NCBI GenBank assembly: GCA_026770585.1
Contig: MU647591.1
Location: 1 to 10,253, forward strand
DNA from: Baffinella frigidus
Taxonomy: Eukaryota > Cryptophyceae > Cryptomonadales > Baffinellaceae
Direction of reading: 5' to 3'
DNA length: 10,253 nt
In this document: positions 7,401 through 10,228 of the stretch, one piece after another
Layout: each line of letters begins with the position of its first letter
Position numbering within the stretch: the stretch's first letter is position 1
The notes under the pieces: generated by a model
Databases searched by the model: none
The model's input: the letters and a program-made list of their open reading frames with translations, nothing else
Told to the model about the DNA's origin: nothing
Position numbers and translations under genes: made by a program

Positions 7401-10228
7401 TCCCATCAACATCAATACGGTTACTCGCGAATAACACGCACCGCCCTATGGCGGTGCGATTTCCCCGCCTCGTCGCGTCGGAGAAAGTTGTAGACCTACC
7501 AGAAAAGTTGATGTTCTCGTGATTCCGGTTCTGTCATTGGGTTTTAGAGTGTAGGGTGTAGGGTGCAGGGTGTACGGTGTACGGTGTAGGGTGTAGGTGT
7601 AGGGTGTAGGGTGTAGGGTTCAGGGACAGTGTTTTCGGAAGCAGGGAACTGCTCTGCTCGGTCGGGCTGGACATTTGATGTCGACCATTCGATCGCTGCC
7701 TGGTGGTGGGAGAAGGGCGAGAAAGTCGCGTCAGCAACAGGTGATGCAAAAAGCCTGCGTGTGTTATCACGTTTTGTGCTATCTTGAGGGTGTGGTTTGC
7801 TATCTGGGCCTCGACATAGCTTTATCATAGCACAAAATTACCCCTAAGATAGCCAAAAGCTACCTAAGATAGCCAGAAGCCATCGTTTTTGGCATCAACC
7901 ATTCGATCGCCGTGTGGAGATGGGAGAAGGGCGAGAAAGTTGCCTCTGCTACAGGTGATTCCGATTGTCTCTGGGGTCACGGAGCCTAACATAGTGCGGA
8001 GACAGCGTCAATTTGAAACACCGTTTTGTGCTATCTTACGGGTGGGGTTTGCTATCTTAGCCTCGATATAATAGCACCAAACTACCCCTCAGATAGCCAA
8101 AAGATATCGTTTTGGGCATCGACCATTCGATCGCCGTGTGGAGATGGGAGAAGGGCGAGAAAGTCGCCTCTGCTACAGGTGATTCAGTTTGTCTCTGGGG
8201 GCGCGCGGTCCAGCATCCACACGGTGGGCTACGGACCTTTCAACCAAAGTCAACTTGACCTTTCAACCAAAGTCAACTTGCCCAGAGATAATTAGCTTCA
8301 AGGATTTTCTGGTGTAAATTTGGTCACGTAACACCACAGAATCCGGCCCCAAATTCAAATCCGAAACCCTACTTTTTTTCTCGCAGCAGTTGACGAATGG
8401 TTGAGTTAACTAATCTGGGGCTGGGGCGCAGGTCACACACAACGGATTGTACTTCTTCTTTTCTTCTTCTTTTATTACTCGCGATAAGAAAAAAGAAGGA
8501 AAGAAGAAGAAAAATCCGAGAGTTGAGTGATCCAAACGTCTATGAGCCTTACTACGAGCCCGCATTGGAACGCAGGTCACACACAAACGGATCTTTTCGG
8601 TGGCGCCCCCCCCACGGTTGACTAATCCTCACTTTCCCTGGTACTAACCCCGCCCGGATTAGTTACCACCCTGGTTCAAAACCTGTCTGGGTTAGTCAAC
8701 TGCTCCGGGGCTGGGGCGCAGGTCACACACAACGGATCTTTTCGGTGGCGTTCAACCCCGTGGACGACTCGGTCATCACCATCGGGGTTGGGCACGTCAA
8801 GTTCTGGAAGATCTCCGGAAGGTACCTTATTCTGAAGGGCTGAGGTTGCGTCTTTCTATTATTTGTACCACGAACTGGCCACTTTTGGGGAGAAAGCACG
8901 GATTCATTGGGTAAATTAACTTTTGGGAGGGGGGCGATTCAGTGATCACCATCGGAGTTGGTCACGTCAAGTTCTGATAGATTTCCGGAAGGTACTATTT
9001 CAGTCTATCTGGGTTCACCAATTTGGTGCGCCCGGGCTCTTTCCCGTTCCAAAGTTGACGGATCTGTACCGTAGAACCATCATGTCAACTTTACAAAAGT
9101 CTGTCAGCCCAGAGAAAGGGGCGGGGCACGTGAAATTCTTGAAAATATCCGGAAGGTACATTCCACGCCAGATTCTTGGAAGGGGTTGCCAAAAGTCAAT
9201 TTTCCCTCAAGTCAATTTACCCTCAGGTTTTCAAAAGGTGCAACCCCTATTATCCTGATAGGGTTTCAAAAATTCGACCCCCACCTGCAATCTGGCGTGG
9301 TTACTCTAGTCCCGTCACCTAATCACTTCTCTCTCAGATTTGGCTTGGCATTGGAGCCATTTCGTACGGCATTGGAGCCATTTCGTACCAGATTTGGCTT
9401 GACATTGGAGCCATTTCGTACTTTGGGTGTTGAACATACCAAGATGTGTTGCGGAATTTTTTGAGTCGGACGCTCTGCGAAATAGAATGTGTTCAAAGGC
9501 TAACGTCCTGAAAACCGGGTAGTTAAGCCTACGGTATTGCCTACGGTAGGCCGTAGGAGCCTAGGGGGTCCTACGAAACATTAGGTCCTAGGAGCCCTAC
9601 GGCCTACCGTAGGCAATACCGTAGGCCTAACTACCCGGTTTTCAGGACGTTACCCTATTAGTGTTACGTGACGCGATGAAGTCGGTTCTGATCGGTTGTA
9701 CCGAAGGGGGCTTGTCCACACAGGACGCTACGTGGGGGTATTCCAGGCTCGTTCTTGGAGCCGTTTCCTCGTTCTTGGAGCCGTTTTCTTCCAAAAATTG
9801 ACTTTTGAATACCATTTTCCCTCGAAAATGACTTTTGAATACCCCCCCCCTCCAGCCCTGCGTGGTTTTGAAGTAGAGCGCCACCTGATCCGAGCAGGAT
9901 TTGTTGCTCAACGTTAGCACTAGTCACTACTCAACGTTAGCATGAGTCGGTACTAAACTTTAGTACTAGTCGGTACTAAACATTACTCGTGACTGCTAAA
10001 CATTCGAGTTATTACTGAAGGCTCCAACCCTCGGTGAGAGGTGGAGTTAGCATCCATCCGGAAAATGCTCGTATGAGCGGCCGACACGGGGTACAGTAGT
10101 GGCACAATATGTGCGGCGCTGACGCTGGTTGTTTGCCAAGAAATTATCAATCTCTCTTACAACTCTCGCGCTCCGGCAGGCTGCTCCGCGGGAAGGCAGG
10201 CAACTTCACGCAGGGCTCCAAAGCTCAG
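1353..10228 (+). CDS. EML/EMAP-like WD40 gene, internal part, 8 exons (whole-gene entry)
   Basis: Exons at 1353-1436, 2336-2431, 3559-3628, 4840-4925, 7010-7067, 7299-7394, 8722-8821 and 10180-10228 join to 639 nt (213 codons) with no stop and matching phases at all seven junctions. The product follows the EML order: a basic/acidic linker, the HELP motif (FIYGLRMHDTRDG), blade 1 (GHTDDILCIGLHPD to LCVWDTLTMQ), blade 2 (RGFHDHGICSVAFSGSG to IAVWRWEKGE), blade 3 (GHTQRIFSVAFNP to GVGHVKFWKISG) and the start of the next strand (RLLRGKAGNF). In animals, EML proteins bind and organise microtubules through HELP plus a tandem beta-propeller; that role here is inferred from the family. A complete EML needs about 600 residues or more, so both ends are missing. 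Every intron is filled with repeats and exon copies, so a transcript is needed to show which copies are spliced. Family assignment is strong; exon choice is good; function is inferred. Confidence 0.85.
1437..1684. other. Intron 1 start: unique AT-richer sequence plus dispersed repeat
   Basis: No coding signal. It holds AACTGAATCAGTT (an odd palindrome near 1459) and CAATTAGGAGGCCTAATT near 1490. Positions 1631-1687 form an inverted pair with 9003-9059; both have CACCAA(A/T)TTGGTG at the centre. Confidence 0.7.
1685..1717 (+). pseudogene. Exon 1 3'-end copy c with its own donor
   Basis: Eleven codons, DADDAPLGDLQ, align with DADDAPLGGLQ of exon 1. Compared with 1404-1436 there are six synonymous changes and one replacement (GGC/GAC), and the copy is followed by a plausible donor, CAA|GTATTG. 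The 5' part is replaced by the 1631-1687 dispersed repeat. Confidence 0.85.
1726..1815. repeat. CCCGAAA telomere-like array ending at an exon 2 copy acceptor
   Basis: It starts as AAACAG/AAATAG-type units, becomes regular CCCGAAA after 1770, and ends GAAACCAG immediately before exon 2 copy a. Confidence 0.92.
1816..1874 (+). pseudogene. Diverged exon 2 copy a
   Basis: The frame reads MDLIYRSAVHYARDGAQDT, alignable to MEFIYGLRMHDTRDGAQYT. It is the most diverged exon 2 copy, is open in frame, and loses similarity after about 1874 before any donor. Confidence 0.75.
1940..1992. repeat. Short CCCGAAA array before exon 2 copy b
   Basis: Units AACCCCGAATCAGAACCCCG and CCCGAAT/CCCGAAA end in AACAACCAG, the acceptor of the next exon 2 copy. 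Confidence 0.85.
1993..2041 (+). pseudogene. Truncated exon 2 copy b
   Basis: It begins MGFIYGLRMHD with synonymous TTC/TTT and CAT/CAC changes and one GAG/GGG replacement, then degrades (ACAAAAGGCGACGGCGCC). It is cut by the inverted-repeat element starting at 2042. Confidence 0.9.
2042..2147. mobile_element. Fold-back element with 27-bp perfect inverted repeats (GGGTA-rich)
   Basis: Positions 2042-2068 and 2121-2147 are exact reverse complements (TGTTAGGGTAGGG ... GACTGTGC). The 52-bp centre holds a second hairpin, CTGTTAG-GATACT-CTAACAG, near 2097-2116. It sits at the break in exon 2 copy b. No protein is encoded, so any mobility is inferred. Confidence 0.85.
2148..2335. other. Rest of intron 1: TAGCACCGCC repeats and an 18-bp palindrome
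   Basis: TAGCACCGCC occurs at 2148 and 2243, with a relative (TAGCACTGCC) near 2260. CCTTACCCTAGGGTAAGG at 2201-2218 is a perfect palindrome. No coding signal. It ends in GGTTGGCAG, the exon 2 acceptor. Confidence 0.75.
2336..2431 (+). CDS. EML exon 2: HELP motif
   Basis: There are 32 codons in phase 0 on both sides; acceptor GGCAG|ATG, donor ACGGGG|GTGTCT. The product starts MEFIYGLRMHDTRDG and ends HVIFAAGATG. This matches the HELP (hydrophobic EML protein) core, which in the family reads roughly L-x-W-x-YGYRG-x-D-x-R followed by a hydrophobic V-Y-F-x-A strand. The first ATG is not a start: the frame continues upstream through exon 1, and the acceptor is also present in diverged copies. 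The open frame runs on past the donor to 2713, but that extension encodes low-complexity and 33-bp repeat sequence and is taken as intron read-through. Confidence 0.85.
2432..2566. repeat. Intron 2: TTATG/TTGTG repeats then a pyrimidine-rich tract
   Basis: Tandem TTATG and TTGTG pentamers at about 2451-2479 are followed by a long C/T-rich run (CCTCCCTCTCC ... CCTTCCCTCCC) to 2560, which could serve as a polypyrimidine tract for the downstream exon 2 fragment. Confidence 0.8.
2567..2596 (+). pseudogene. Exon 2 3'-end copy c with adjoining donor
   Basis: CGTCATCTTCGCGGCCGGCG and CCACGGG match the end of exon 2 with a GCC/GCG synonymous change, followed by GGTATCTTT in place of GGTGTCTTT, so the donor region was copied too. 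A further short trace (GCCACGGGGGTACCT) lies at 2871-2885. Confidence 0.85.
2603..2696. repeat. 33-bp tandem repeat, about 2.9 copies
   Basis: Units at 2603-2635, 2636-2668 and 2669-2696 share TTTGCTG-AA-CTCGAAAC followed by CTGATAGATAGATTC or a close relative. As 33 is a multiple of 3 it creates a false periodic open frame downstream of exon 2. Confidence 0.95.
2739..2864. mobile_element. MITE-like element, family CCACGCCAGA, copy 1
   Basis: The ends CCACGCCAGA and TCTGGCGTGG are exact inverted repeats, and the inner ends also relate (GGTG ... CACC). It contains the TTGACTTTTG motif twice. A second element with the same ends lies at 9163-9300; both are followed by TTAC. At 126 bp it has no coding capacity. 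Confidence 0.8.
2928..3003. repeat. 38-bp tandem duplication
   Basis: Two identical 38-bp units (2928-2965, 2966-3003), each with GTTGTCAACTTAACG and ATCAACTTAACTACC. The TCAACTT core recalls the TCAACTTTTGG motif of the local elements. Confidence 0.95.
3003..3042 (+). repeat. 40-bp segment duplicated at 3182-3221
   Basis: CCGCTTGCTTCGGAGGACGG and the following CTCGGGGGTGGTGT recur at 3182 with a few changes, there leading into the first exon 3 copy. The partial fold-back element at 3069-3165 lies between the two. Confidence 0.85.
3069..3165. mobile_element. Degraded fold-back element related to 9501-9652
   Basis: AGGGTAACGGCCTGAAAA, then GTAGTTAGGCCTACGG and TATTGCCTACG, match the left arm of the 9501-9652 element; the right arm is largely lost (GGTCCTAGGATCCCTCGG). 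A smaller trace (CCCTACGGTAGGCAATCC) is at 6052-6069. Confidence 0.75.
3215..3260 (+). pseudogene. Truncated exon 3 copy a
   Basis: It matches the first 46 nt of exon 3 (VVYSPLQHTQKFFNG) and breaks at GGCC|GAAA before the GHTDD codons. Its acceptor side is TCGGGG rather than GCAG. It is the first unit of the tandem run. Confidence 0.92.
3265..3336. mobile_element. Small palindromic element inside the tandem unit (second copy about 3430-3501)
   Basis: TTCGGTC ... GTACCGAGTAATTATTAG and GTTAGTAC ... GGACCGATC form an imperfect fold-back of about 70 bp. It is embedded at the point where exon 3 copies break off, so its insertion may have cut the exon copy before tandem duplication. Confidence 0.6.
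3380..3425 (+). pseudogene. Truncated exon 3 copy b
   Basis: The same 46 nt as copy a (TGC for TAC at codon 3), with an intact GATGCAG acceptor and the same GGCC|GAAA break. Confidence 0.92.
3559..3628 (+). CDS. EML exon 3: end of HELP and start of WD blade 1
   Basis: There are 23 codons plus one base (exit phase 1). The acceptor is GGATGCAG|GTGGTG and the donor is ATCG|GTAAACCC, where the telomere-like array begins at the donor itself. The product VVYSPLQHTQKFFNGHTDD then ILCI matches the EML pattern VVY-x(n)-Q-x-x-F-x-GHTDD-[IV], the first WD40 blade. It is the third and only complete copy in a tandem run; copies at 3215 and 3380 stop at GGCC|GAAA. Confidence 0.87.
3629..4024. repeat. Long telomere-like array (CCCTAAA, CCATAAA, CCCCAAA) starting at the exon 3 donor
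   Basis: It begins GTAAACCCTAAACCC exactly at the donor, becomes CCATAAA (3650-3755), is interrupted at 3756-3825, resumes as CCCTAAA and CCATAAA (3826-3931) and then as regular CCCCAAA (3932-4005). The last 18 nt (GTTCCTGGAGCTGTGCAG) are a non-array acceptor shared with exon 4 copies. Confidence 0.93.
4025..4035 (+). pseudogene. Exon 4 stub a
   Basis: GGCTGCGCCCC follows GTTCCTGGAGCTGTGCAG, the same intron tail seen before the copies at 4142, 4277 and 4735. It breaks at CCCC into the next array. Confidence 0.75.
4036..4141. repeat. CCCCAAA/GCCTAAA array between exon 4 stubs
   Basis: Alternating CCCCAAA and AAAGCCTAAA units end in GGTGGTGCTGTACAG, the acceptor of the next stub. Confidence 0.9.
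4142..4152 (+). pseudogene. Exon 4 stub b
   Basis: GGCTGCACCCT behind GTGCTGTACAG. It loses similarity immediately afterwards; 4153-4260 is unique sequence and loose AACCCT units. Confidence 0.72.
4277..4451 (+). pseudogene. Exon 4 copy c interrupted by a MITE
   Basis: The acceptor TTATGTGCAG is followed by GGCTGCACCCCGCCATGGTG (4277-4296). The element at 4297-4435 follows, and exon 4 then resumes (ACAGCAGTGACGGGG, 4437-4451) before breaking at TCCTCC. The same TCCTCC break occurs in the copy at 4735. Confidence 0.9.
4297..4435. mobile_element. MITE-like element, family CTACG-TAGAC, copy 1
   Basis: The left end (CTACGCTAGACCTGAAGG ... AAAAGTCAAC) and right end (GTCAACTTATGATTGC ... GTCTAAAGTAG) form imperfect inverted repeats of about 38 bp. 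Copy 2 is 6309-6445. A perfect hairpin AATAGCCCG/CGGGCTATT lies at its centre (4367-4375, 4380-4388). It is inserted inside an exon 4 copy. Confidence 0.88.
4452..4528. repeat. CCCGAAC to CCCCAAA array ending at an exon 4 acceptor
   Basis: Irregular CCCGAAC/CCCGAAA units become regular CCCCAAA (about 4493-4525) and end CCAAACCAG directly before exon 4 copy d. Confidence 0.92.
4529..4593 (+). pseudogene. Truncated exon 4 copy d
   Basis: It is the second longest exon 4 copy: L-H-P-D-M-V-T-A-A-T-G-Q-C-G-R-K-A-L-L-C, nearly identical to exon 4, but it breaks at TGCGT|CTGAACC before the WDTLTMQ codons and donor. Confidence 0.93.
4594..4734. repeat. Array that folds back on itself, then the non-array exon 4 acceptor tail
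   Basis: The C-rich strand (CCTCAAAACCTAATCCCTAAACC, split across about 4625-4648) is followed by its G-rich complement (GGTTTAGGGGTTTGAGG, 4667-4683), giving a small inverted array. It ends CTGTTCCTGGTGCTGTGCAG. Confidence 0.82.
4735..4769 (+). pseudogene. Truncated exon 4 copy e
   Basis: The acceptor GGTGCTGTGCAG is followed by 35 nt of exon 4 and the TCCTCC break also found in copy c. Copies c+d and e+exon 4 therefore look like two products of one duplication (partial exon, array, fuller exon). Confidence 0.9.
4770..4839. repeat. CCCGAAA/CCCCAAA array ending at the exon 4 acceptor
   Basis: About five regular CCCCAAA units end AAACCAG at 4839 and supply the acceptor of the full-length exon 4. 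Confidence 0.92.
4840..4925 (+). CDS. EML exon 4: WD blade 1 (LHPD ... VWDTLT)
   Basis: Two bases complete the Gly codon split from exon 3, then 28 codons follow, leaving in phase 0. The product begins LHPDMVTAATGQCGRK and ends LLCVWDTLTMQ. HPD-x-(V/I)-x-x-ATGQ followed by V-W-D is typical of the first EML blade. The acceptor lies at the end of a CCCCAAA array (AAACCAG|GG); the donor is ATGCAG|GTCTCT. It is the only full-length, undamaged copy among about eleven exon 4 sequences between 4025 and 6520. Confidence 0.87.
4926..5169. other. Intron 4 start, duplicated at 5730-5885
   Basis: TCTCTC-CTGAAAAC-TCCACCCC, a small palindrome (TTGGGTTAAACCCAA) and CTGATGTA recur at 5730-5786. ATGCGCGAACCGACGCGG, GGGCTGCCAAATGTGGCCG and the following segment (5111-5180) recur at 5829-5898, with a part at 5477-5520. 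No gene recognised; an in-frame stretch joins GCCAAATGTGGC to the exon 4 fragment, but I cannot call it an exon. Confidence 0.75.
5170..5220 (+). pseudogene. Exon 4 3'-half copy f with donor
   Basis: QCGRKALLCMWDTLAMQ is followed by CAG|GTCCGA. It carries two synonymous and two replacement codons relative to exon 4 (GTG/ATG, ACC/GCT). Its 5' side is the GCGCGAACCGACGCGG repeat instead of LHPD. Confidence 0.9.
5225..5400. repeat. AT-rich palindromic tandem repeat
   Basis: ATTCTATTATACCTATAATAGAAT (5277-5300, split here as ATTCTATTATA-CC-TATAATAGAAT) is a perfect fold-back. AGACTCTATTATACCT recurs at 5304 and 5369 with further decayed units. The flank TTTCCCGAGAGT reappears near 5691-5702. Confidence 0.88.
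5510..5666 (+). pseudogene. Exon 4 copy g split by an insertion of about 106 bp
   Basis: QCGRKALLC-type sequence at 5510-5537 stops after CTCTGCA; the missing end (GTGTGGGACACCCTCACC-ATGCAG) resumes at 5644-5666 with a GTCCGG donor. The insert carries TAACCCTTAACCCT and two CTCATATACT copies. A shorter exon 4 trace (GACGGGGCAGTG) is at 5459-5470. Confidence 0.82.
5886..5932 (+). pseudogene. Decayed exon 4 3'-half copy h
   Basis: AGTGCGGGCGGAAGGAGCTT, then CTGTGCGCCTGGGACACCCT, match exon 4 with several substitutions. The donor end is replaced by CCACTCGAGAATGCT, an inverted copy of the 274-298 repeat. Confidence 0.82.
5935..6308. other. Intron 4 middle: dispersed repeat fragments, no gene
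   Basis: It holds the inverted (5935-5954) and direct (6128-6152) copies of the 274-298 repeat, a fragment of the CCTACGGTAGGC fold-back family (about 6044-6084) and otherwise unique sequence. The open frame at 6149-6445 runs into a MITE and shows no motif. Confidence 0.65.
6309..6445. mobile_element. MITE-like element, family CTACG-TAGAC, copy 2
   Basis: It has the same ends as 4297-4435 and is flanked by GTG on both sides (6306-6308, 6446-6448), a candidate 3-bp target duplication. Its central hairpin GGAAAACGCGCA/TGCGCGTTTTCC (6374-6385, 6391-6402) differs in sequence from copy 1 but pairs perfectly. Confidence 0.9.
6467..6520 (-). pseudogene. Inverted exon 4 3'-half copy
   Basis: Read on the - strand, this gives CCCAGTGCGGGCGGAAAGCG and CTCCTCTGCGTCTGTGACAC, then CCTCACTATGCAGG: the exon 4 end with its donor, in reverse orientation relative to the gene. 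It shares the CCCAGTGCGGGCG form with copies f and g. Confidence 0.9.
6564..6700 (+). pseudogene. Out-of-order exon 7 3' end plus its following intron
   Basis: GGTTCTGCAAAATCTCCGGAAG|GTACCTTATTCTGAAG (given in two parts either side of the donor) matches the end of exon 7. Similarity continues through the intron to GACTTTTGGGAGGGGGC, parallel to 8805-8937. It lies between exons 4 and 5, so it is displaced upstream of its parent. Confidence 0.88.
6703..6731 (+). pseudogene. Exon 4 end joined directly to exon 5 start, without an intron
   Basis: ACACCCTCACGTTGCAG resembles the last 17 nt of exon 4 (15 of 17 identical) and is followed at once by ACTCTCGCG, the first 9 nt of exon 5. In frame this reads T-L-T-L-Q-T-L-A across the junction. 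Similarity ends at 6731. 6732-6840 is unassigned. Confidence 0.6.
6846..6976. mobile_element. Fold-back MITE-like element with about 55-bp arms
   Basis: The left arm ATCTCCATACAATTTTTAAT, CAATTGCTTTTGGCAACG pairs with the right arm ending CAAAAGCAATTAATTAATAC, TTTTGTGGAGAT. CTCGTACCTA occurs just outside on both sides (6823-6832 and 6981-6990), though not directly adjacent on the left. AT-rich, non-coding. Confidence 0.88.
7010..7067 (+). CDS. EML exon 5: start of WD blade 2
   Basis: Nineteen codons plus one base; entry phase 0, exit phase 1. The product TLAVIRGFHDHGICSVAFS matches the family's T-L-x-V-x-x-GFH-x-x-G-[IV]-x-x-[LV]-x-FS segment. Both splice sites lie in telomere-like sequence: acceptor CCCTGAACCAG|ACT and donor TTCGG|GTAACCCC. 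This is the shortest complete blade exon, and it has only one visible fragmentary copy (6723). Confidence 0.85.
7068..7215. repeat. Telomere-like array starting at the exon 5 donor
   Basis: It begins GTAACCCCTAAACCC at the donor, continues as CCCCAAA, CCCCAACC and ACACCCC units, and leads into an exon 6 copy. A second block, 7246-7298, runs to the exon 6 acceptor. Confidence 0.92.
7216..7245 (+). pseudogene. Truncated exon 6 copy a
   Basis: GAAGCGGGGAAACTGCTGTG, CTCGGTCGGG matches the start of exon 6 with the acceptor mutated from CAG to CAA. It breaks at TCGGG|TCCAC into the array. Confidence 0.9.
7299..7394 (+). CDS. EML exon 6: WD blade 2 (SVGLD ... VWRW)
   Basis: Two bases finish a Gly codon from exon 5, then 31 codons and one trailing base. 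The product begins SGELLCSVGLDIDHSIAVW and ends RWEKGEKVASAT. S-V-G-L-D-x-x-H-S-I-x-V-W-x-W is a signature stretch of EML blade 2; here the WD Asp is Arg (VWRW). The acceptor follows an array (CTAACCCCAG|GA) and the donor is ACAG|GTGATT. Related copies are at 7216, 7636, 7893 and 8117. Confidence 0.87.
7395..7548. other. Intron 6 start, no gene
   Basis: Unique sequence with ACCGCC-CTAT-GGCGGT (a short hairpin at 7440-7455). The 63-codon open frame here is the wrong-frame shadow of exon 6 continuing into the intron. Confidence 0.6.
7549..7625. repeat. G-rich array (TGTAGGG/TGTACGG), opposite strand polarity
   Basis: This is the main array with the G-rich strand on the coding strand; units are GTGTAGGGTGTAGGG and GTGTACGG variants, related to TGTAGGG rather than TTTAGGG. 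Confidence 0.92.
7636..7740 (+). pseudogene. Exon 6 copy b, frameshifted, preceded by exon 5-like end
   Basis: From GGAAGCAGGGAACTGC to the donor CAACAG|GTGATG this is a full-length exon 6 copy with a 7-nt insertion after CTGGACAT, which breaks the frame. In place of a CAG acceptor it is preceded by TTTTCG, the end of exon 5 (CCTTTTCGG), suggesting an intronless exon 5-6 junction. Confidence 0.85.
7771..7892. mobile_element. Fold-back element TTTTGTGCTATC, copy 1
   Basis: CGTTTTGTGCTATCTTGAGG and GTGTGGTTTGCTATC pair imperfectly with CATAGCACAAAATTACCCCT and AAGATAGCCAAAAG. It directly abuts a 5'-truncated exon 6 copy. A second element-plus-exon unit lies at 8021-8178. Confidence 0.8.
7893..7954 (+). 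pseudogene. Exon 6 3'-part copy c with donor
   Basis: INHSIAVWRWEKGEKVASAT, then ACAG|GTGATT. Relative to exon 6 there is one replacement (GAC/AAC) and several synonymous changes (GCT/GCC, GTC/GTG, CGG/AGA, GTC/GTT, GCG/GCC, TCA/TCT, GCA/GCT). It could be a decayed copy or an alternative exon; the 5' half is missing. Confidence 0.88.
8021..8116. mobile_element. Fold-back element TTTTGTGCTATC, copy 2
   Basis: Same arms as copy 1 (GTTTTGTGCTATCTTACGGG ... CCCTCAGATAGCCAAAAG) with a shorter centre, again ending at the same point of an exon 6 copy. Confidence 0.82.
8117..8178 (+). pseudogene. Exon 6 3'-part copy d with donor
   Basis: IDHSIAVWRWEKGEKVASAT is encoded exactly as in exon 6, yet six codons differ, all synonymously. 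The donor ACAG|GTGATT is intact, and the following intron resembles that of copy c (TTGTCTCTGGGG). It may be an alternative exon or a paralogue-derived fragment. Confidence 0.88.
8234..8279. repeat. 23-bp tandem duplication (GACCTTTCAACCAAAGTCAACTT)
   Basis: Two identical units, 8234-8256 and 8257-8279. They end in the recurring GTCAACTT motif. Confidence 0.95.
8302..8344. repeat. Imperfect hairpin
   Basis: GGATTTTCTGGTGTAA pairs with TAACACCACAGAATCC across an 11-nt loop. No other sign of an element; 8345-8431 is otherwise unassigned. Confidence 0.7.
8432..8447 (+). pseudogene. Exon 7 stub a
   Basis: GTCACACACAACGGAT follows GGGGCTGGGGCGCAG, the same intron tail as the full exon 7 at 8722. 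Similarity then stops in a CTTCTT tract. Confidence 0.88.
8452..8551. repeat. Pyrimidine/purine fold-back, related to 481-570
   Basis: A CTTCTTCTTTTCTTCTTC tract and a purine tract (AAGAAGGAAAGAAGAAG) can pair around ATTACTCGCGATAAG. The right flank shares GAGTTGA and GTCTATG-GCCTTA with 536-568. Confidence 0.75.
8576..8605 (+). pseudogene. Truncated exon 7 copy b
   Basis: Acceptor GAACGCAG followed by 30 nt of exon 7 with one extra A (ACAAAC for ACAAC), which shifts the frame. It breaks at GTGGCG into a C run. Confidence 0.9.
8614..8701. mobile_element. Small element with GGTTGACTAA ends
   Basis: GGTTGACTAATCC at the left and GGGTTAGTCAACT at the right are inverted repeats; a relative (GAGTTAACTAATC) precedes exon 7 stub a at 8403. 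About 88 bp, non-coding, between two exon 7 copies. Confidence 0.65.
8722..8821 (+). CDS. EML exon 7: WD blade 3 (GHTQRIF ... VKFWKISG)
   Basis: Two bases finish a Gly codon from exon 6, then 32 codons and two trailing bases. The product begins (G)HTQRIFSVAFNPVDDSV and ends GVGHVKFWKISG, matching the EML blade with GH-x-x-x-[IV]-F-x-V-x-F-x-P and H-[VI]-K-F-W. The acceptor is GGGGCGCAG|GT, shared with the truncated copy at 8432; the donor is GGAAG|GTACCT. Other copies are at 8576, 8934, 9123 and, out of order, 6564. Confidence 0.87.
8934..8991 (+). pseudogene. Exon 7 3'-half copy c with two stops
   Basis: Aligned to DSVITIGVGHVKFWKISG there are six synonymous codon changes, but the Trp and Lys codons have become TGA and TAG. 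The donor GGAAG|GTACTA is intact. Confidence 0.92.
9003..9059 (-). repeat. Inverted partner of the 1631-1687 dispersed repeat
   Basis: It is the reverse complement of 1631-1687 with few differences, including GTCAACTTTGGAACGG and the central CACCAA-TTGGTG. It begins just after exon 7 copy c. Confidence 0.9.
9123..9155 (+). pseudogene. Exon 7 3'-end copy d
   Basis: GHVKFLKISG with four synonymous changes and one replacement (TGG to TTG, Trp to Leu), donor GGAAG|GTACAT. A MITE starts 8 nt downstream. Confidence 0.9.
9163..9300. mobile_element. MITE-like element, family CCACGCCAGA, copy 2
   Basis: The ends CCACGCCAGATT ... AATCTGGCGTGG mirror copy 1 at 2739-2864. The interior has GCCAAAAGTCAATTTTCCCT and related repeats. 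It lies in the donor-side intron of an exon 7 copy. Confidence 0.85.
9335..9421. repeat. 21-bp tandem repeat GGCATTGGAGCCATTTCGTAC
   Basis: Units at 9347-9367 and 9368-9388, and a third (GACATTGG...) at 9401-9421, the first and third preceded by AGATTTGGCTT. Confidence 0.93.
9501..9652. mobile_element. Long fold-back element with about 65-bp arms
   Basis: 9501-9565 (TAACGTCCTGAAAACCGGG to GGAGCCTAGG) and 9587-9652 are near-perfect reverse complements, separated by 21 nt. Each arm contains the inner palindrome CCTACGG-TATTG-CCTACGGTAGGC. Degraded relatives are at 3069-3165 and 6044-6084. Confidence 0.93.
9653..9906. repeat. Intron 7 spacer with 20-bp and TGACTTTTGAATACC repeats
   Basis: CTCGTTCTTGGAGCCGTTTC is duplicated at 9748-9767 and 9768-9787, and (G/A)TGACTTTTGAATACC at about 9799 and 9826. 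Open frames on both strands here show no recognisable domain. Confidence 0.8.
9907..10008. repeat. 23-bp tandem repeat, about 4.5 degenerate copies
   Basis: Units at 9907, 9930, 9953, 9976 (20 nt) and 9996 (partial) follow CT(C/A)AAC(G/A/T)TTAG-A(C/T)(T/G)AGTC(G/A)(G/C)TA. Each drifts stepwise from its neighbour. 10009-10179 is unassigned intron with a CTCTCTTACAACTCTC tract before exon 8. Confidence 0.92.
10180..10228 (+). CDS. EML exon 8: strand after WD blade 3
   Basis: One base completes the Arg codon split from exon 7, then 16 codons (LLRGKAGNFTQGSKAQ) to a donor CTCAG|GTTACG. EML proteins carry a basic L-x-x-[KR]-[KR]-G-x-[FL]-G-x-x-G-K-x-Q segment right after the KFW strand, which this resembles. 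The acceptor TCCGGCAG|G is preceded by a pyrimidine-rich stretch (CTCTCTTACAACTCTC). The exon is short and has no copies in the window, so this call rests on phase, splice sites and family order. Confidence 0.65.
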
